This document shows positions 1 to 7,321 of a stretch of DNA of 64,000 bases, in pieces. How positions within the stretch are numbered: the stretch's first letter is position 1; every line of letters begins with the position of its first letter. The stretch covers positions 2,662,501 through 2,726,500 of the forward strand of contig JAUCFP010000006.1 of assembly GCA_030348385.1 (NCBI GenBank), written 5' to 3'. A program made the translations under genes and the position numbers. This DNA comes from Cytobacillus sp. NJ13. Its GTDB lineage: Bacteria; Bacillota; Bacilli; Bacillales; Cytobacillaceae. The notes below the pieces were generated by a model. It was not told the origin of the DNA. It did not search any database and worked only from the letters and a program-made list of their open reading frames with translations.

Positions 1-170
1 CCTTCTCTGTAGGTTTGCCTGTGCTTTGCCCCTGCTTCATTTTCCCTTTTTTCGATCAGGGTGTGCTCTTCGACCTTGGGCATGATTTTCTTTATGTGCT
101 GGTCGGAAAACAAGCTCCATACCTTTTCAATATTCCTTTCAATCATGATTTCTTCTTTCCATTGAATCAC
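1..170 (-). CDS. SRPBCC-family protein, N-terminal part (runs off window)
   Basis: The reading frame opens with GTG at 170 and stays open to the window edge, about 56 residues. The start (VIQWKEEIMIERNIEKVW, then SLFSDQ) is typical of the first strand and helix of START/SRPBCC polyketide-cyclase-like proteins, which bind small hydrophobic ligands. The GTG overlaps the TGA of the upstream MerR gene as GTGA, and GGAGG lies 7 bases before it, so the two are translationally coupled. The pairing suggests the MerR regulator and this protein act together, but the ligand is unknown. The C-terminal part is outside the window. Confidence 0.7.
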   Translation of the reverse strand, partial: MIQWKEEIMIERNIEKVWSLFSDQHIKKIMPKVEEHTLIEKRENEAGAKHRQTYRE

Positions 171-511
171 GATTCTTCCTCCTTCCCCGATTCCAAAAAG
201 GCATCGATTTCTTCCATTTGACCTTGAAGCTCTTCCATCTGCTTCTCGATCAGCTTTCTTTTTTGCAGCAGCAATGCTTCAAGATTGGCGAAAGATTCAT
301 CCTCCATAACGGAAATCATTTCCTGAATGGTAAAGCCTAATCTTCTAAGTTTTATTAAAAGGATAGCCAAAAAGCAGCTGCCGTCATCGTAATACCGGTA
401 ATTATTATTGGGGTCAATAAAAGCGGGCTCCAGCAGCTTCACTTCCGCGTAATATCGCAATGTTTCCTTCGTTAACCCGGTCATTTCCGCAAACTCGCTA
501 ATCTTGTACAT
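167..511 (-). CDS. MerR-family transcriptional regulator
   Basis: This 114-residue protein starts with the MerR winged-helix signature (YKISEFAEMTGLTKETLRYY, then NNYRYYDDG) and continues into the dimerisation coiled coil (about 70-110). Such regulators bind the spacer of promoters with overlong 19-20 bp spacing and twist them into an active form. There is no room for a separate effector domain, so it is a short MerR type. The start ATG has AGGGAGG 6 bases upstream. Its own promoter has a 19-bp spacer with a matching palindrome (see 528-558), pointing to autoregulation. It is followed, with a 4-base overlap, by an SRPBCC gene. The inducer cannot be read from the sequence. Confidence 0.88.
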   Translation of the reverse strand: MYKISEFAEMTGLTKETLRYYAEVKLLEPAFIDPNNNYRYYDDGSCFLAILLIKLRRLGFTIQEMISVMEDESFANLEALLLQKRKLIEKQMEELQGQMEEIDAFLESGKEEES

Positions 512-527
512 CGCTTCCTCCCTTATA

Positions 528-558
528 TCTTAAACTGTGGGGTGCACCACACAGTCAA
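528..558 (-). promoter_or_regulatory. MerR-type promoter with 22-bp dyad in a 19-bp spacer
   Basis: On the minus strand TTGACT (plus positions 553-558) and TTAAGA (528-533) are 19 bases apart, the overlong spacing typical of MerR-regulated promoters. The spacer holds the near-perfect palindrome ACTGTG-N-GGTGCACC-N-CACAGT (plus 534-555). It lies just upstream of the MerR gene starting at 511, so autoregulation is the simplest reading. Confidence 0.7.
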
Positions 559-580
559 TCCATTATTTTCAGTGTACATG

Positions 581-612
581 AAAAAAGCCTTAACGGCATT
601 GTCCGTTAAGGC
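581..612 (-). terminator. Rho-independent terminator after esterase remnant
   Basis: Perfect 10-bp stem GCCTTAACGG/CCGTTAAGGC (587-596 and 603-612) with a 6-base loop, followed on the minus strand by a T run (plus 581-586). It overlaps the stop codon of the esterase remnant. Confidence 0.85.
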
Positions 613-1118
613 CTCTGGGTCATTATGGGCTCAGCACAAATCAATGCACGGCTTAAAGCGGCAGGCACGACAGAAATATGGTTTTCCCCCTCGGCGATAT
701 CCAGCATGATATCAAGCCGCGAATCTTCCAGGCGGGTTAAACGCTCTGCCAGCTCTTTTACATCCTCCACCATGAATCGTTTTTCCTGAGCTCCGGCTGA
801 AAAATAGATTTTAAGATTGCCATCTCTCAATCGGTCTATGCATTCCGATTCCAGCTCCAGAATACATTGCTGATTCCACCAAATTGAGGGGCTGCTGATC
901 ATATAGCTATGAAAAGCTTCCTGCTTTGTAAAAAGCGCATGCAAGCCAAACAGTCCGACTAAGGAATGGCCGAAGAAGAGGTGCCTAGCGGGATCAGCCT
1001 CAAACGTATTATTCACCTTCGGCTCCAGTTCCTGTTCCATAAAATGCAGGAACTTTTCCGCTCCCCCGCTCTTTGCCATGGCTCCCCATCCGCCCTCTAG
1101 TGGCGATGCTTTCCTGAC
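606..1118 (-). pseudogene. 5'-truncated siderophore esterase (BesA/IroE-like alpha/beta hydrolase)
   Basis: The longest ATG frame (start 1079) gives 157 residues matching only the C-terminal half of the ferric-siderophore esterase family. It holds the nucleophile elbow region FFGHSLVG, an SPSIWW segment and a catalytic-His-like segment EGENHISVV. Homology-like sequence continues in frame upstream of the ATG (PLEGGWGAMAKSGGAEKF) as far as an in-frame TAA at about 1119-1121, which is also the stop of the next gene. Family members are about 270-300 residues, so the N-terminal half is missing. The elbow reads GHSLVG instead of the usual GHSLGG. No ribosome site precedes the ATG. I infer a deletion remnant, probably inactive. 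Confidence 0.72.
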
Positions 1119-1850
1119 TTACCCATTTAAAAATAAGGTAGCTGTTACATATTTCTTTGTCAGCGACTTGTAGTAGGCCGATAAAACCGTCAGTGAAGCC
1201 GTTACAAGAATATTGGAAACGATGTCTTTCTGCTGATCAGTAAAATCCTGAAAACTCTCCAATGTTTTCAATGCTTCTTTTTTGATGCATTGTTCTGTCT
1301 GATCGTGCATGCTTTTTTCGGCACCATTGTGCTGATGAGCTTTTTCAAAAATGGACGCGTAGGCAGAATAAAAAGGGATCGGCTCAATCAGGTCGTCTGT
1401 GCGGTCATCCAGATCATTAAAAAGGAGAGCAAGAATTTTCCGGATCGAATCGAAGTCAAGGGTCGCTTTCAGATCCTCCACCATAAAAAGCATGGCAGCC
1501 TGGTCGGCCGAATATTTCTTGCCGAGCTGCGGACTGCCAATCAGGTCCTTCACATCCCGCTTCACCCAGTTTTGCACGGCAGTCGAAGATAGATGGGTAA
1601 ATTCGATCTGGTTTCCCAGTGCAACAATTTCATTGAGGGAAAAGCCGATTTTCTGCAAATCTGCCCGCAGCAATTTTTCAAATATAGCCGGCATTTTGGT
1701 ATCCAGAAAAGACTCCGTTGATATTCCTTTCTTTTCGTGAGCGGCCGCCCATGCCTGCTGGAGGATTTGTTTGGGGGAATGCCGCCCTTCCCCCTTCAGC
1801 GACAGAAGGAAATCAGCCATGCTTTTCCTCGATAGCTGGAATAATTCCAA
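1119..1850 (-). CDS. DUF1836-family protein, YkrK-like regulator
   Basis: A 243-residue protein with the look of the DUF1836 family. An N-terminal segment is followed by a MerR-like winged-helix region (about 85-135: FTHLSSTAVQNWVKRD, then KKYSADQAAMLFMVEDLK) and an all-helical C-terminal half. The given start is TTG at 1850; an alternative ATG is at residue 11 (1820). It is divergent from htpX across a 178-base gap that contains a perfect 14-bp palindrome. In Bacillus subtilis the neighbouring ykrK gene product represses htpX, and I recall it as a DUF1836 protein. The arrangement therefore suggests the same role here, though this rests on memory and gene order. Confidence 0.72.
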   Translation of the reverse strand: MELFQLSRKSMADFLLSLKGEGRHSPKQILQQAWAAAHEKKGISTESFLDTKMPAIFEKLLRADLQKIGFSLNEIVALGNQIEFTHLSSTAVQNWVKRDVKDLIGSPQLGKKYSADQAAMLFMVEDLKATLDFDSIRKILALLFNDLDDRTDDLIEPIPFYSAYASIFEKAHQHNGAEKSMHDQTEQCIKKEALKTLESFQDFTDQQKDIVSNILVTASLTVLSAYYKSLTKKYVTATLFLNG

Positions 1851-1944
1851 GATAATCAGCCCCTGCGTTCTCTTTTCGATGCTTTCATCCTAATGGTTTC
1901 AATGATAACAGTCAATGTCTATTTCCTTACCGCCTAGTTTTTAC

Positions 1945-1973
1945 TTGTCATTTTAATTAAAAAATTGTATTAT
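1945..1973 (+). promoter_or_regulatory. Sigma-A type promoter of htpX
   Basis: TTGTCA (1945-1950) and TATTAT (1968-1973) are separated by 17 bases, about 55 bases before the htpX start. Confidence 0.65.
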
Positions 1974-1987
1974 ATAGTCAGATGACA

Positions 1988-2001
1988 AGTTCATATGAAC
2001 T
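1988..2001. promoter_or_regulatory. Perfect 14-bp palindrome, candidate YkrK-like operator
   Basis: AGTTCATATGAACT lies just downstream of the htpX promoter, where a bound repressor would block transcription. The divergent DUF1836 gene is the natural candidate binder. Confidence 0.55.
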
Positions 2002-2028
2002 CAAAAAAATAGATTAAAGGGTGAGGAA

Positions 2029-2910
2029 ATGGGTAAACGTATTTTTTACTTTTTATTGACGAACGTGCTTGTTCTATTGACGATCAGTATTATTTTCTCG
2101 CTGATTGGCGGAGGTAATTACATCAATGCCCAGGGCGGCATTGATTTCGGCGCATTGCTTGTTGTCAGTGCCGTGATTGGTTTCACGGGCTCCTTCATTT
2201 CTCTGTGGATGTCCCGCTGGATGGCCAAGAGAATGATGAATGTCCAGGTGCTTGATCCAAATGGTGCCCTTTCAGCAGCTGAACGCGAGATCGTGGAAAA
2301 AGTTCACCGCCTATCAAGAGCAGCAGGCTTAACACATATGCCTGAAGTGGGAATCTACCATTCCCCTGAAGTGAACGCATTTGCAACGGGTCCTACGAAA
2401 AAACGCTCTCTTGTGGCGGTTTCAACTGGATTGCTGCAGGAAATGGATGACGATGCCATTGAAGGTGTCATCGCCCATGAAGTCGCCCATATTGCCAATG
2501 GAGACATGGTCACCATGACCCTTCTCCAGGGGGTTGTCAACACATTCGTTGTCTTCCTTGCACGAATTGCAGCCTGGGTGGCATCCCGTTTTGTGAGAGA
2601 AGAAATGGCGCCGATTGTACACTTTATAGCAGTAATCGTGTTCCAAATCGCCTTTTCGATTCTTGGAAGCCTTGTGGTCTTTGCCTACTCCCGCCACCGC
2701 GAGTTCCATGCGGACCGCGGAGGTGCTGACCTTGCCGGCAAAGACAAAATGACACATGCCCTGCAGATGCTGAAGGCCTACTCCAGCCGCATCAAAGGTG
2801 AAGAACAGACAGCAATCTCCACTTTGAAAATTAATAACAGAAGCAAAGCTTCCTTGTTCTCGACACATCCTGATTTGGATGAGCGTATTAGACGTTTGAG
2901 TGCGAAGTAA
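2029..2910 (+). CDS. htpX: Membrane zinc metalloprotease HtpX
   Basis: A 293-residue M48B peptidase of membrane-protein quality control. It has two N-terminal transmembrane helices (about 5-30 and 40-60), then the zinc-binding [10 protein letters not shown] motif at about 145, two further hydrophobic stretches (170-190, 200-225) and the third zinc ligand region [11 protein letters not shown] at about 230. Length and motif order fit the family. AAGGGTGAGGAA directly precedes the ATG. A hairpin terminator follows the stop. Expression is probably controlled through the 14-bp palindrome between the promoter and the start. Confidence 0.96.
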   Translation: MGKRIFYFLLTNVLVLLTISIIFSLIGGGNYINAQGGIDFGALLVVSAVIGFTGSFISLWMSRWMAKRMMNVQVLDPNGALSAAEREIVEKVHRLSRAAGLTHMPEVGIYHSPEVNAFATGPTKKRSLVAVSTGLLQEMDDDAIEGVIAHEVAHIANGDMVTMTLLQGVVNTFVVFLARIAAWVASRFVREEMAPIVHFIAVIVFQIAFSILGSLVVFAYSRHREFHADRGGADLAGKDKMTHALQMLKAYSSRIKGEEQTAISTLKINNRSKASLFSTHPDLDERIRRLSAK

Positions 2911-2928
2911 GCAGTAACGGGAAAGGGT

Positions 2929-2955
2929 GCCCTCGCGGGGGCACCCTTTTCATAT
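2929..2955 (+). terminator. Terminator after htpX
   Basis: GGGTGCCC and GGGCACCC flank a short loop and are followed by TTTTC. Confidence 0.8.
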
Positions 2956-3058
2956 TCTTTCCCCTCCAACTCTCTGAAAATTGTTTGCCCCTCCATTATC
3001 CGGGTAATCTCCTAATAGACAGCTAAGGGAATTCCCCACCCAATATGGCTGAGGGTTT

Positions 3059-3080
3059 TTCAATCAAACGTTTGATTGAA
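3059..3080 (-). terminator. 22-bp perfect palindrome at the 3' end of the methyltransferase gene
   Basis: TTCAATCAAACG continues as its own reverse complement with no loop. It spans the stop codon of the methyltransferase and is followed on the minus strand by AAAAACC rather than a clear T run. A terminator hairpin is likely but not canonical. Confidence 0.45.
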
Positions 3081-3647
3081 CCGATAGACCAAAAAACGCT
3101 CATTTTCATTGCCATCGAGGACCACCTCTTTTATCAGCTCAAATGGGGTGCTGTTTTCCAGATAAAAAATATAATCTTCTGAAGGGTAATATAAAATGAT
3201 GTCTATTTTGCGCGGGTTCTTTTCGGCTGAGCGCAGGATGCTGTTGACGACTTTCATGAAAATCTGCACCGAAAACGGATTGAAAAAGTAAAAGTGGCTG
3301 TCCTGCGGTGTTATTTCATACTCCTGAGCCAGGATGCACTGAAAGCTGATTCTGTCTTTTTCCCCTTTGTAAGTCTGCAGATTTTCAATGGCCATACGGT
3401 AAAAGCCCTCACTCATCTCCACGCCGGCAGCATATGCCCGAAATGTATGGTGAATATAAAAAGGCAGCCGGCCTTTGCCGCAGCCGAAATCCACCAGCCG
3501 GTCGCCGCTTTTTAGCCCGTATTCGCTGAACAGTTTTTCCAGACCGTGATATGGAGTGGGCTCATAGCGATGGTAGTGGAAAGATTTATGGAATCCTATT
3601 TGGTCACCGCTTGTATGAATGTTGAGCATTTCATCAAAACTTTTCAT
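3060..3647 (-). CDS. Class I SAM-dependent methyltransferase
   Basis: A 195-residue protein with a Rossmann methyltransferase core. Motif I is LVDFGCGKGRLPFYIHH (about 55-70), the acidic end of strand beta-2 is AAGVEMSEGF (about 80-90), and SHFYFFNPFS (about 130) resembles a post-motif loop. I chose the ATG at 3647 because GGAGG lies 7 bases upstream; the longer 214-residue frame has no ribosome site. Acidic pair EMSEG, not a DNA-type NPPY, argues for a small-molecule or protein substrate, which cannot be identified. It stands alone between htpX and the RsbR-type gene. Confidence 0.85.
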   Translation of the reverse strand: MKSFDEMLNIHTSGDQIGFHKSFHYHRYEPTPYHGLEKLFSEYGLKSGDRLVDFGCGKGRLPFYIHHTFRAYAAGVEMSEGFYRMAIENLQTYKGEKDRISFQCILAQEYEITPQDSHFYFFNPFSVQIFMKVVNSILRSAEKNPRKIDIILYYPSEDYIFYLENSTPFELIKEVVLDGNENERFLVYRFNQTFD

Positions 3648-3719
3648 GCTGGTTCCTCCGCTAAAAAATGCCTGCCGCCACCCAAATTGGACAGCACCAG
3701 GCATTGTTATATGAAGTAT

Positions 3720-4556
3720 TTATTTCGCTTCATTCACTAGATATTCTTTTAATGTCTGCTGCAATGTTCCCTTTGTTTCCGCCTGATTCTCGAATGATAC
3801 ACCAGCGTGGATCATTTTACGGACAAGTTCAGCACGCAGGCCTGTAAGGACCGCGTCGCATCCCATCATTTTGATGCCGCTCAGGATCTTTTTGAAGTGA
3901 ACAATAACGTCAATTTCCATATCGGCTATTCCGGAAAGGTCCATAATTAAAGTTTGGATTTTTATGGATGAGATATCCATCAGAACTTTCTCTTCAATCG
4001 TCTGAATCCGGTAAGAATCAATCATGCCAATCAGCGGCAGTACAGCGACAGAAGTGCTGACTGGAATAATCGGAACCGACAAATGCTCAACCAGTTTGCG
4101 CTGTGATTTAAGCATTTCATCTTTATAATCAGAGTAGCTGATGAAGAAGTTATTCAAAAATTGGTCAACATGATCATTGACTTCCTTTTCCATATTATAA
4201 AAGTCATCACCTACGGTCTGCTGCCCTTTGATTTTGTCAAACTGGTATAAAAAGTACCACACAGTGCGCCGGATGGCCTGTACCCATTCCAGCTTAAATG
4301 ACAGCGTCAGGGAATGCTCCGCCCAGGCAACGCCTTCCTGTCTGGCAAAAGCAATCAGCTCTTCTTCTTTGTTTTCGGCCACATATAAAGCCAATTTCTC
4401 GGCATTTTTTAAAAGATCGATATTGCCTCTCTGGAGGATTTCATTGATTTTAGAGGCTACATTTACAGCCTCGGATAATAATTTTATCTGAAAATTCTCA
4501 CGATTAACGACAATAAACCCTGCTATATCCTTGGTTTCCTTGTAAGTTGCTTCCAT
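3720..4556 (-). CDS. RsbR-type STAS-domain stressosome protein
   Basis: A 278-residue RsbR paralogue. The N-terminal half (1-150) is an all-alpha, globin-like sensory region (SLTLSFKLEWVQAIRRTVWYFLYQF is typical). The C-terminal half is a STAS domain starting at LSVPIIPVSTSVAVLPLIG with the IMDLSGIADMEID strand-loop. RsbR proteins form the stressosome with RsbS and RsbT and gate sigma-B activation. In the STAS loop the usual D-T after the SG(V/I) motif appears as MEID, so the second phospho-threonine may be missing. ATG at 4556 has a G-rich site (GGGGCGG) 9 bases upstream; a GTG three codons earlier is less likely. A sigma-B type promoter lies upstream (4677-4702). Confidence 0.88.
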   Translation of the reverse strand: MEATYKETKDIAGFIVVNRENFQIKLLSEAVNVASKINEILQRGNIDLLKNAEKLALYVAENKEEELIAFARQEGVAWAEHSLTLSFKLEWVQAIRRTVWYFLYQFDKIKGQQTVGDDFYNMEKEVNDHVDQFLNNFFISYSDYKDEMLKSQRKLVEHLSVPIIPVSTSVAVLPLIGMIDSYRIQTIEEKVLMDISSIKIQTLIMDLSGIADMEIDVIVHFKKILSGIKMMGCDAVLTGLRAELVRKMIHAGVSFENQAETKGTLQQTLKEYLVNEAK

Positions 4557-4676
4557 TTTAAGCACCCGCCCCTTTGTTTTACATACTATACACTTTTTTT
4601 TCTATCGCGAAAAATCCTTCTCTTGAACTTAAATATGGAAGAGATCATCATCATGCTTCCAGACCCCTAACTTTTT

Positions 4677-4702
4677 ATACCCTTTCTAATTTACCCTTAA
4701 AC
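4677..4702 (-). promoter_or_regulatory. Sigma-B type promoter for the RsbR-like gene
   Basis: On the minus strand GTTTAA (plus 4697-4702) and GGGTAT (plus 4677-4682) are 14 bases apart, a full match to the general stress sigma-B consensus. It points to the RsbR-like gene with a leader of about 115 bases. Confidence 0.75.
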
Positions 4703-4730
4703 CTTTAATTTGATTTTTTTATAACGAAAA

Positions 4731-4757
4731 AAAGCGCCGGAATTGGCGCTTCTTTTT
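4731..4757 (-). terminator. Terminator after the NSS transporter
   Basis: AAGCGCC/GGCGCTT stem with a 6-base loop, followed by T7 on the minus strand. Confidence 0.85.
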
Positions 4758-6099
4758 AAAAAATCCCGGATGTGCTGATAAACACAACAACAATCGTAGC
4801 AGGAACCAGTACTTTCATCAGGATACTCCAGGCTGTGTACATGGCTGGCGAAAGATTGCTGCCGAGCTGGAATTCCTCTTTTACAAGCTGTTTGTCCATT
4901 CTAAAAGTAATAAATAGGGCAATCAGCAGGCAGCCTAGCGGAAGCAGGATGTTGCTGACCAGGTAATCGGTTGCATCAAAAATATTTTTCCCAAAAATGG
5001 TGAAGTCCCCAAGCAGGCTGAACGACAGCGCCGCAGGAATTCCGGCGGCAAACATGACAATTCCGGAAATCCAGGAGATTTTTTTCCGGGAATGCTTTCC
5101 GTTCTCGATGAATGCAGACACGATGATTTCCAGCATGCTGAACGATGATGTCAAAGTGGCAAATAAGAAAAGCAGCAGGAAGATCGCCAGGAACATTTCC
5201 CCTAGTGGGATCTGTGAAAAGACGGCCGGCAGGACCATGAACAGAAGCCCCGGGCCTTCCGTCGGTTCAAATCCGAATGCAAACACAACCGGAAAAATCG
5301 CCAATCCTGCCAAAACAGAGATAATAATGTTCATGATGACAACAGAGCCCGCTGAATTTGGGATGCTGACTTTTTTATCCAGATACGAGCTGTAAGTGAC
5401 CATGCATGAAAAGCCGACAGCCAGTGCAAAGAATGACTGACCCAATGCATAAAGGGCAGATTCCCCTGTGATTTTGCTGAAGTCCGGGTTCAGGAAGAAC
5501 TTGACTCCTTCCATTGCTCCATCCAGTGTCAGTGCGCGTACCACAAGCACGATAAAAAAGATGAATAATAGCGGCATCATATATTTGCTTGCAGCTTCAA
5601 TCCCGTTTTGGATTCCGAATGTGATGACCACAATGTTAATAAGCAGAAAAGCTGCCAGCCCCATTAGAGTCCAGCTTGGCGTGGATGTGATCATGCCAAA
5701 CAGTTCCGGATAGGCTGCACCTGGAGTGATGATTTGGCCGCCAATCGACAGGACTGTATAAATCAGCACCCAGCCCCCAACAACCGAATAAAAACTCAGC
5801 AGCAGGAAGCAGCCGACAACGCCCAGCTTGCCGGTAATGGTCCACGGACTGTTTGGCGCCAGTTTATAATAGGCAGACACCGCTTCTTTTTGTGCCCCGC
5901 GCCCGATAATAAATTCTGAAATGAGCATCGGAAGACCAATCAGAATCGTAAATACGATAAACATCAGCAAAAAGGCACCCCCGCCGCTCGTTCCGGCCAC
6001 ATACGGGAACTTCCAGATCGCTCCCAGGCCAATCGCGGCACCGGCCGAGGACATGATAAAGCCGAATTTAGATGACCATTGCTCTCGATTTGTACTCAT
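4756..6099 (-). CDS. Sodium:neurotransmitter symporter (NSS) family transporter
   Basis: A 447-residue polytopic membrane protein with NSS family hallmarks. GAAIGLGAIWKFPYVAGTSGGGAFLLMF covers unwound TM1 and TM2, and later GYALGQSFFALAVGFSCMVTYSSY-like residues form TM6-7 with the sodium/substrate region. Bacterial NSS members use sodium to import amino acids; LeuT (leucine) and TnaT (tryptophan) are the known examples. It lies 80 bases downstream of kynA on the same strand, so tryptophan or a kynurenine intermediate is the likely substrate. That is inference from context. The ribosome site GGGGGG is 4 bases before ATG. A terminator follows. Confidence 0.93.
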   Translation of the reverse strand: MSTNREQWSSKFGFIMSSAGAAIGLGAIWKFPYVAGTSGGGAFLLMFIVFTILIGLPMLISEFIIGRGAQKEAVSAYYKLAPNSPWTITGKLGVVGCFLLLSFYSVVGGWVLIYTVLSIGGQIITPGAAYPELFGMITSTPSWTLMGLAAFLLINIVVITFGIQNGIEAASKYMMPLLFIFFIVLVVRALTLDGAMEGVKFFLNPDFSKITGESALYALGQSFFALAVGFSCMVTYSSYLDKKVSIPNSAGSVVIMNIIISVLAGLAIFPVVFAFGFEPTEGPGLLFMVLPAVFSQIPLGEMFLAIFLLLFLFATLTSSFSMLEIIVSAFIENGKHSRKKISWISGIVMFAAGIPAALSFSLLGDFTIFGKNIFDATDYLVSNILLPLGCLLIALFITFRMDKQLVKEEFQLGSNLSPAMYTAWSILMKVLVPATIVVVFISTSGIF

Positions 6100-6128
6100 A
6101 GTACCCCCCTGTTCTCTATTTTTATGTA

Positions 6129-6155
6129 TGGCCCGATTCAGGAAGGCTTTCGGGC
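6129..6155 (-). other. Hairpin between kynA and the NSS transporter
   Basis: GGCCCGA and TCGGGCC pair across a 13-base loop but no T run follows on the minus strand. It may modulate read-through or mRNA stability and is not a clear terminator. Confidence 0.4.
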
Positions 6156-6179
6156 CCCGATTCCCCTTTTAATCCTGGA

Positions 6180-7034
6180 TTACAGCTCTGTGCGGATATC
6201 CCAAAGTTCAGGGAAGAAGCGCTGATCCAATACTTTCTTCAAATAACCGACACCGGATGAACCGCCTGTTCCCATCTTGAAGCCGATGATCCGTTCCACT
6301 GTTTTCATATGGCGGAAGCGCCACTGCTGAAGCCAATCTTCGATATCCACAAGTTTTTCCGCAAGCTCGTATAACTCCCAGTACTTTTCAGGATTTTTAT
6401 ACACAGTCATCCAGGCTGCGCGGACAGAATCATTTTCTTTGTATGTTCTGGTTACATCTCTGTTCAGAATGTCTTCATCGACTGGCAGGCCTGCTTTGTG
6501 AAGCGCGCGGATGGCTACATCGTATAGGCCCGGCTTTTCGAACGCTTCCGTTAACTTAGCATGCAGCTCAGGATCTTTTTGGTAGATTTTCAGAACATGC
6601 TCAGTTTTATAGCCTAACGCAAATTCTACCATACGATACTGGTAGGATTGGAAGCCAGATGCCTGGCCAAGTGAATCGCGGAACTCCATATACTCGGACG
6701 GCGTCAATGTTGACAGCACATCCCATGCCTGAATAATCTGCGATTGCGTCTTTGAAACGCGCGCCAATCGCTTCTGTGCCGTGGATAAATCATTGTTTTC
6801 AATCGATTCGATAGCTGCACCCATTTCATGAAGAATCAGCTTCATCCACAGCTCGCTCACCTGGTGGATGACGATAAACAGCATCTCATCATGATGTCCG
6901 GAAAGCCTGTTTTGCGCGGAAAGGATTTTGTCGAGCTGCAGATATTCGCCGTATGTCATGTTGTTGGTGAAATCTGTGTGGATGCTCTTTTCAGAGGTTG
7001 TCGCGTTTACGTCCTGGTGTTTTTCGTTGCTCAT
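6180..7034 (-). CDS. kynA: Tryptophan 2,3-dioxygenase
   Basis: A 284-residue haem enzyme that opens the indole ring of L-tryptophan to N-formylkynurenine. It shows the family landmarks [35 protein letters not shown] (about 48-68, containing substrate-site His/Tyr-type residues), [17 protein letters not shown] (about 125-140) and the haem-ligand His region [14 protein letters not shown] (about 240), ending [19 protein letters not shown] lies 6 bases before ATG. It is separated from kynB by 271 bases that carry the phased repeat array, and is followed by the NSS transporter. Confidence 0.97.
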   Translation of the reverse strand: MSNEKHQDVNATTSEKSIHTDFTNNMTYGEYLQLDKILSAQNRLSGHHDEMLFIVIHQVSELWMKLILHEMGAAIESIENNDLSTAQKRLARVSKTQSQIIQAWDVLSTLTPSEYMEFRDSLGQASGFQSYQYRMVEFALGYKTEHVLKIYQKDPELHAKLTEAFEKPGLYDVAIRALHKAGLPVDEDILNRDVTRTYKENDSVRAAWMTVYKNPEKYWELYELAEKLVDIEDWLQQWRFRHMKTVERIIGFKMGTGGSSGVGYLKKVLDQRFFPELWDIRTEL

Positions 7035-7088
7035 GTTATGTCCTCCTTGAGTTTGGTTGTTGCCGTTCTCGATTCGGCCTGGTTCTGA

Positions 7089-7321
7089 GGCCTGGTATAT
7101 CAGCAGCTGACCGATATATTGGAAATCTGACCGATACTATCATGTGATTGACCGATATAATGAAATTTTGAATGATATATTATTTTTTTGACCGATATAC
7201 CTGCTGCGATTTGCGGCTGAACTTCATTTGGCCGGTAAATCCCGCATTTCGGCCGGTATTTTATAGAAATTGGCCGGTAATTGTACAATTTGGCCGGTAT
7301 TTCCTTCAAATCGGCCGAATA
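7089..7321. repeat. Helically phased array of GRCCGRTAW cores
   Basis: Ten 9-base cores begin at 7109, 7129, 7150, 7170 (degenerate), 7190, 7230, 7251, 7272, 7292 and 7313; the mean step is 20.4 bases, and one position near 7210 is eroded. A further degenerate core starts at 7089. The first half uses GACCGATAT, the second half GGCCGGTAW. The AT-rich linkers are not conserved in sequence, only in length. The last core overlaps the kynB stop codon. The array fills the kynB-kynA gap. Small open frames in it are by-products of the repeat. Confidence 0.9.

Noticed and set aside
1290..1740. Two plus-strand frames of 100 and 113 codons inside the DUF1836 gene
   Set aside because: Antisense shadows of the DUF1836 gene.
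2195..2996. Several antisense frames under htpX (62-148 codons)
   Set aside because: Shadow frames of a well-defined gene; no ribosome sites.
7100..7309. 69-codon minus-strand ORF between kynA and kynB
   Set aside because: It is the translated repeat array (YRP units) with no ribosome site.
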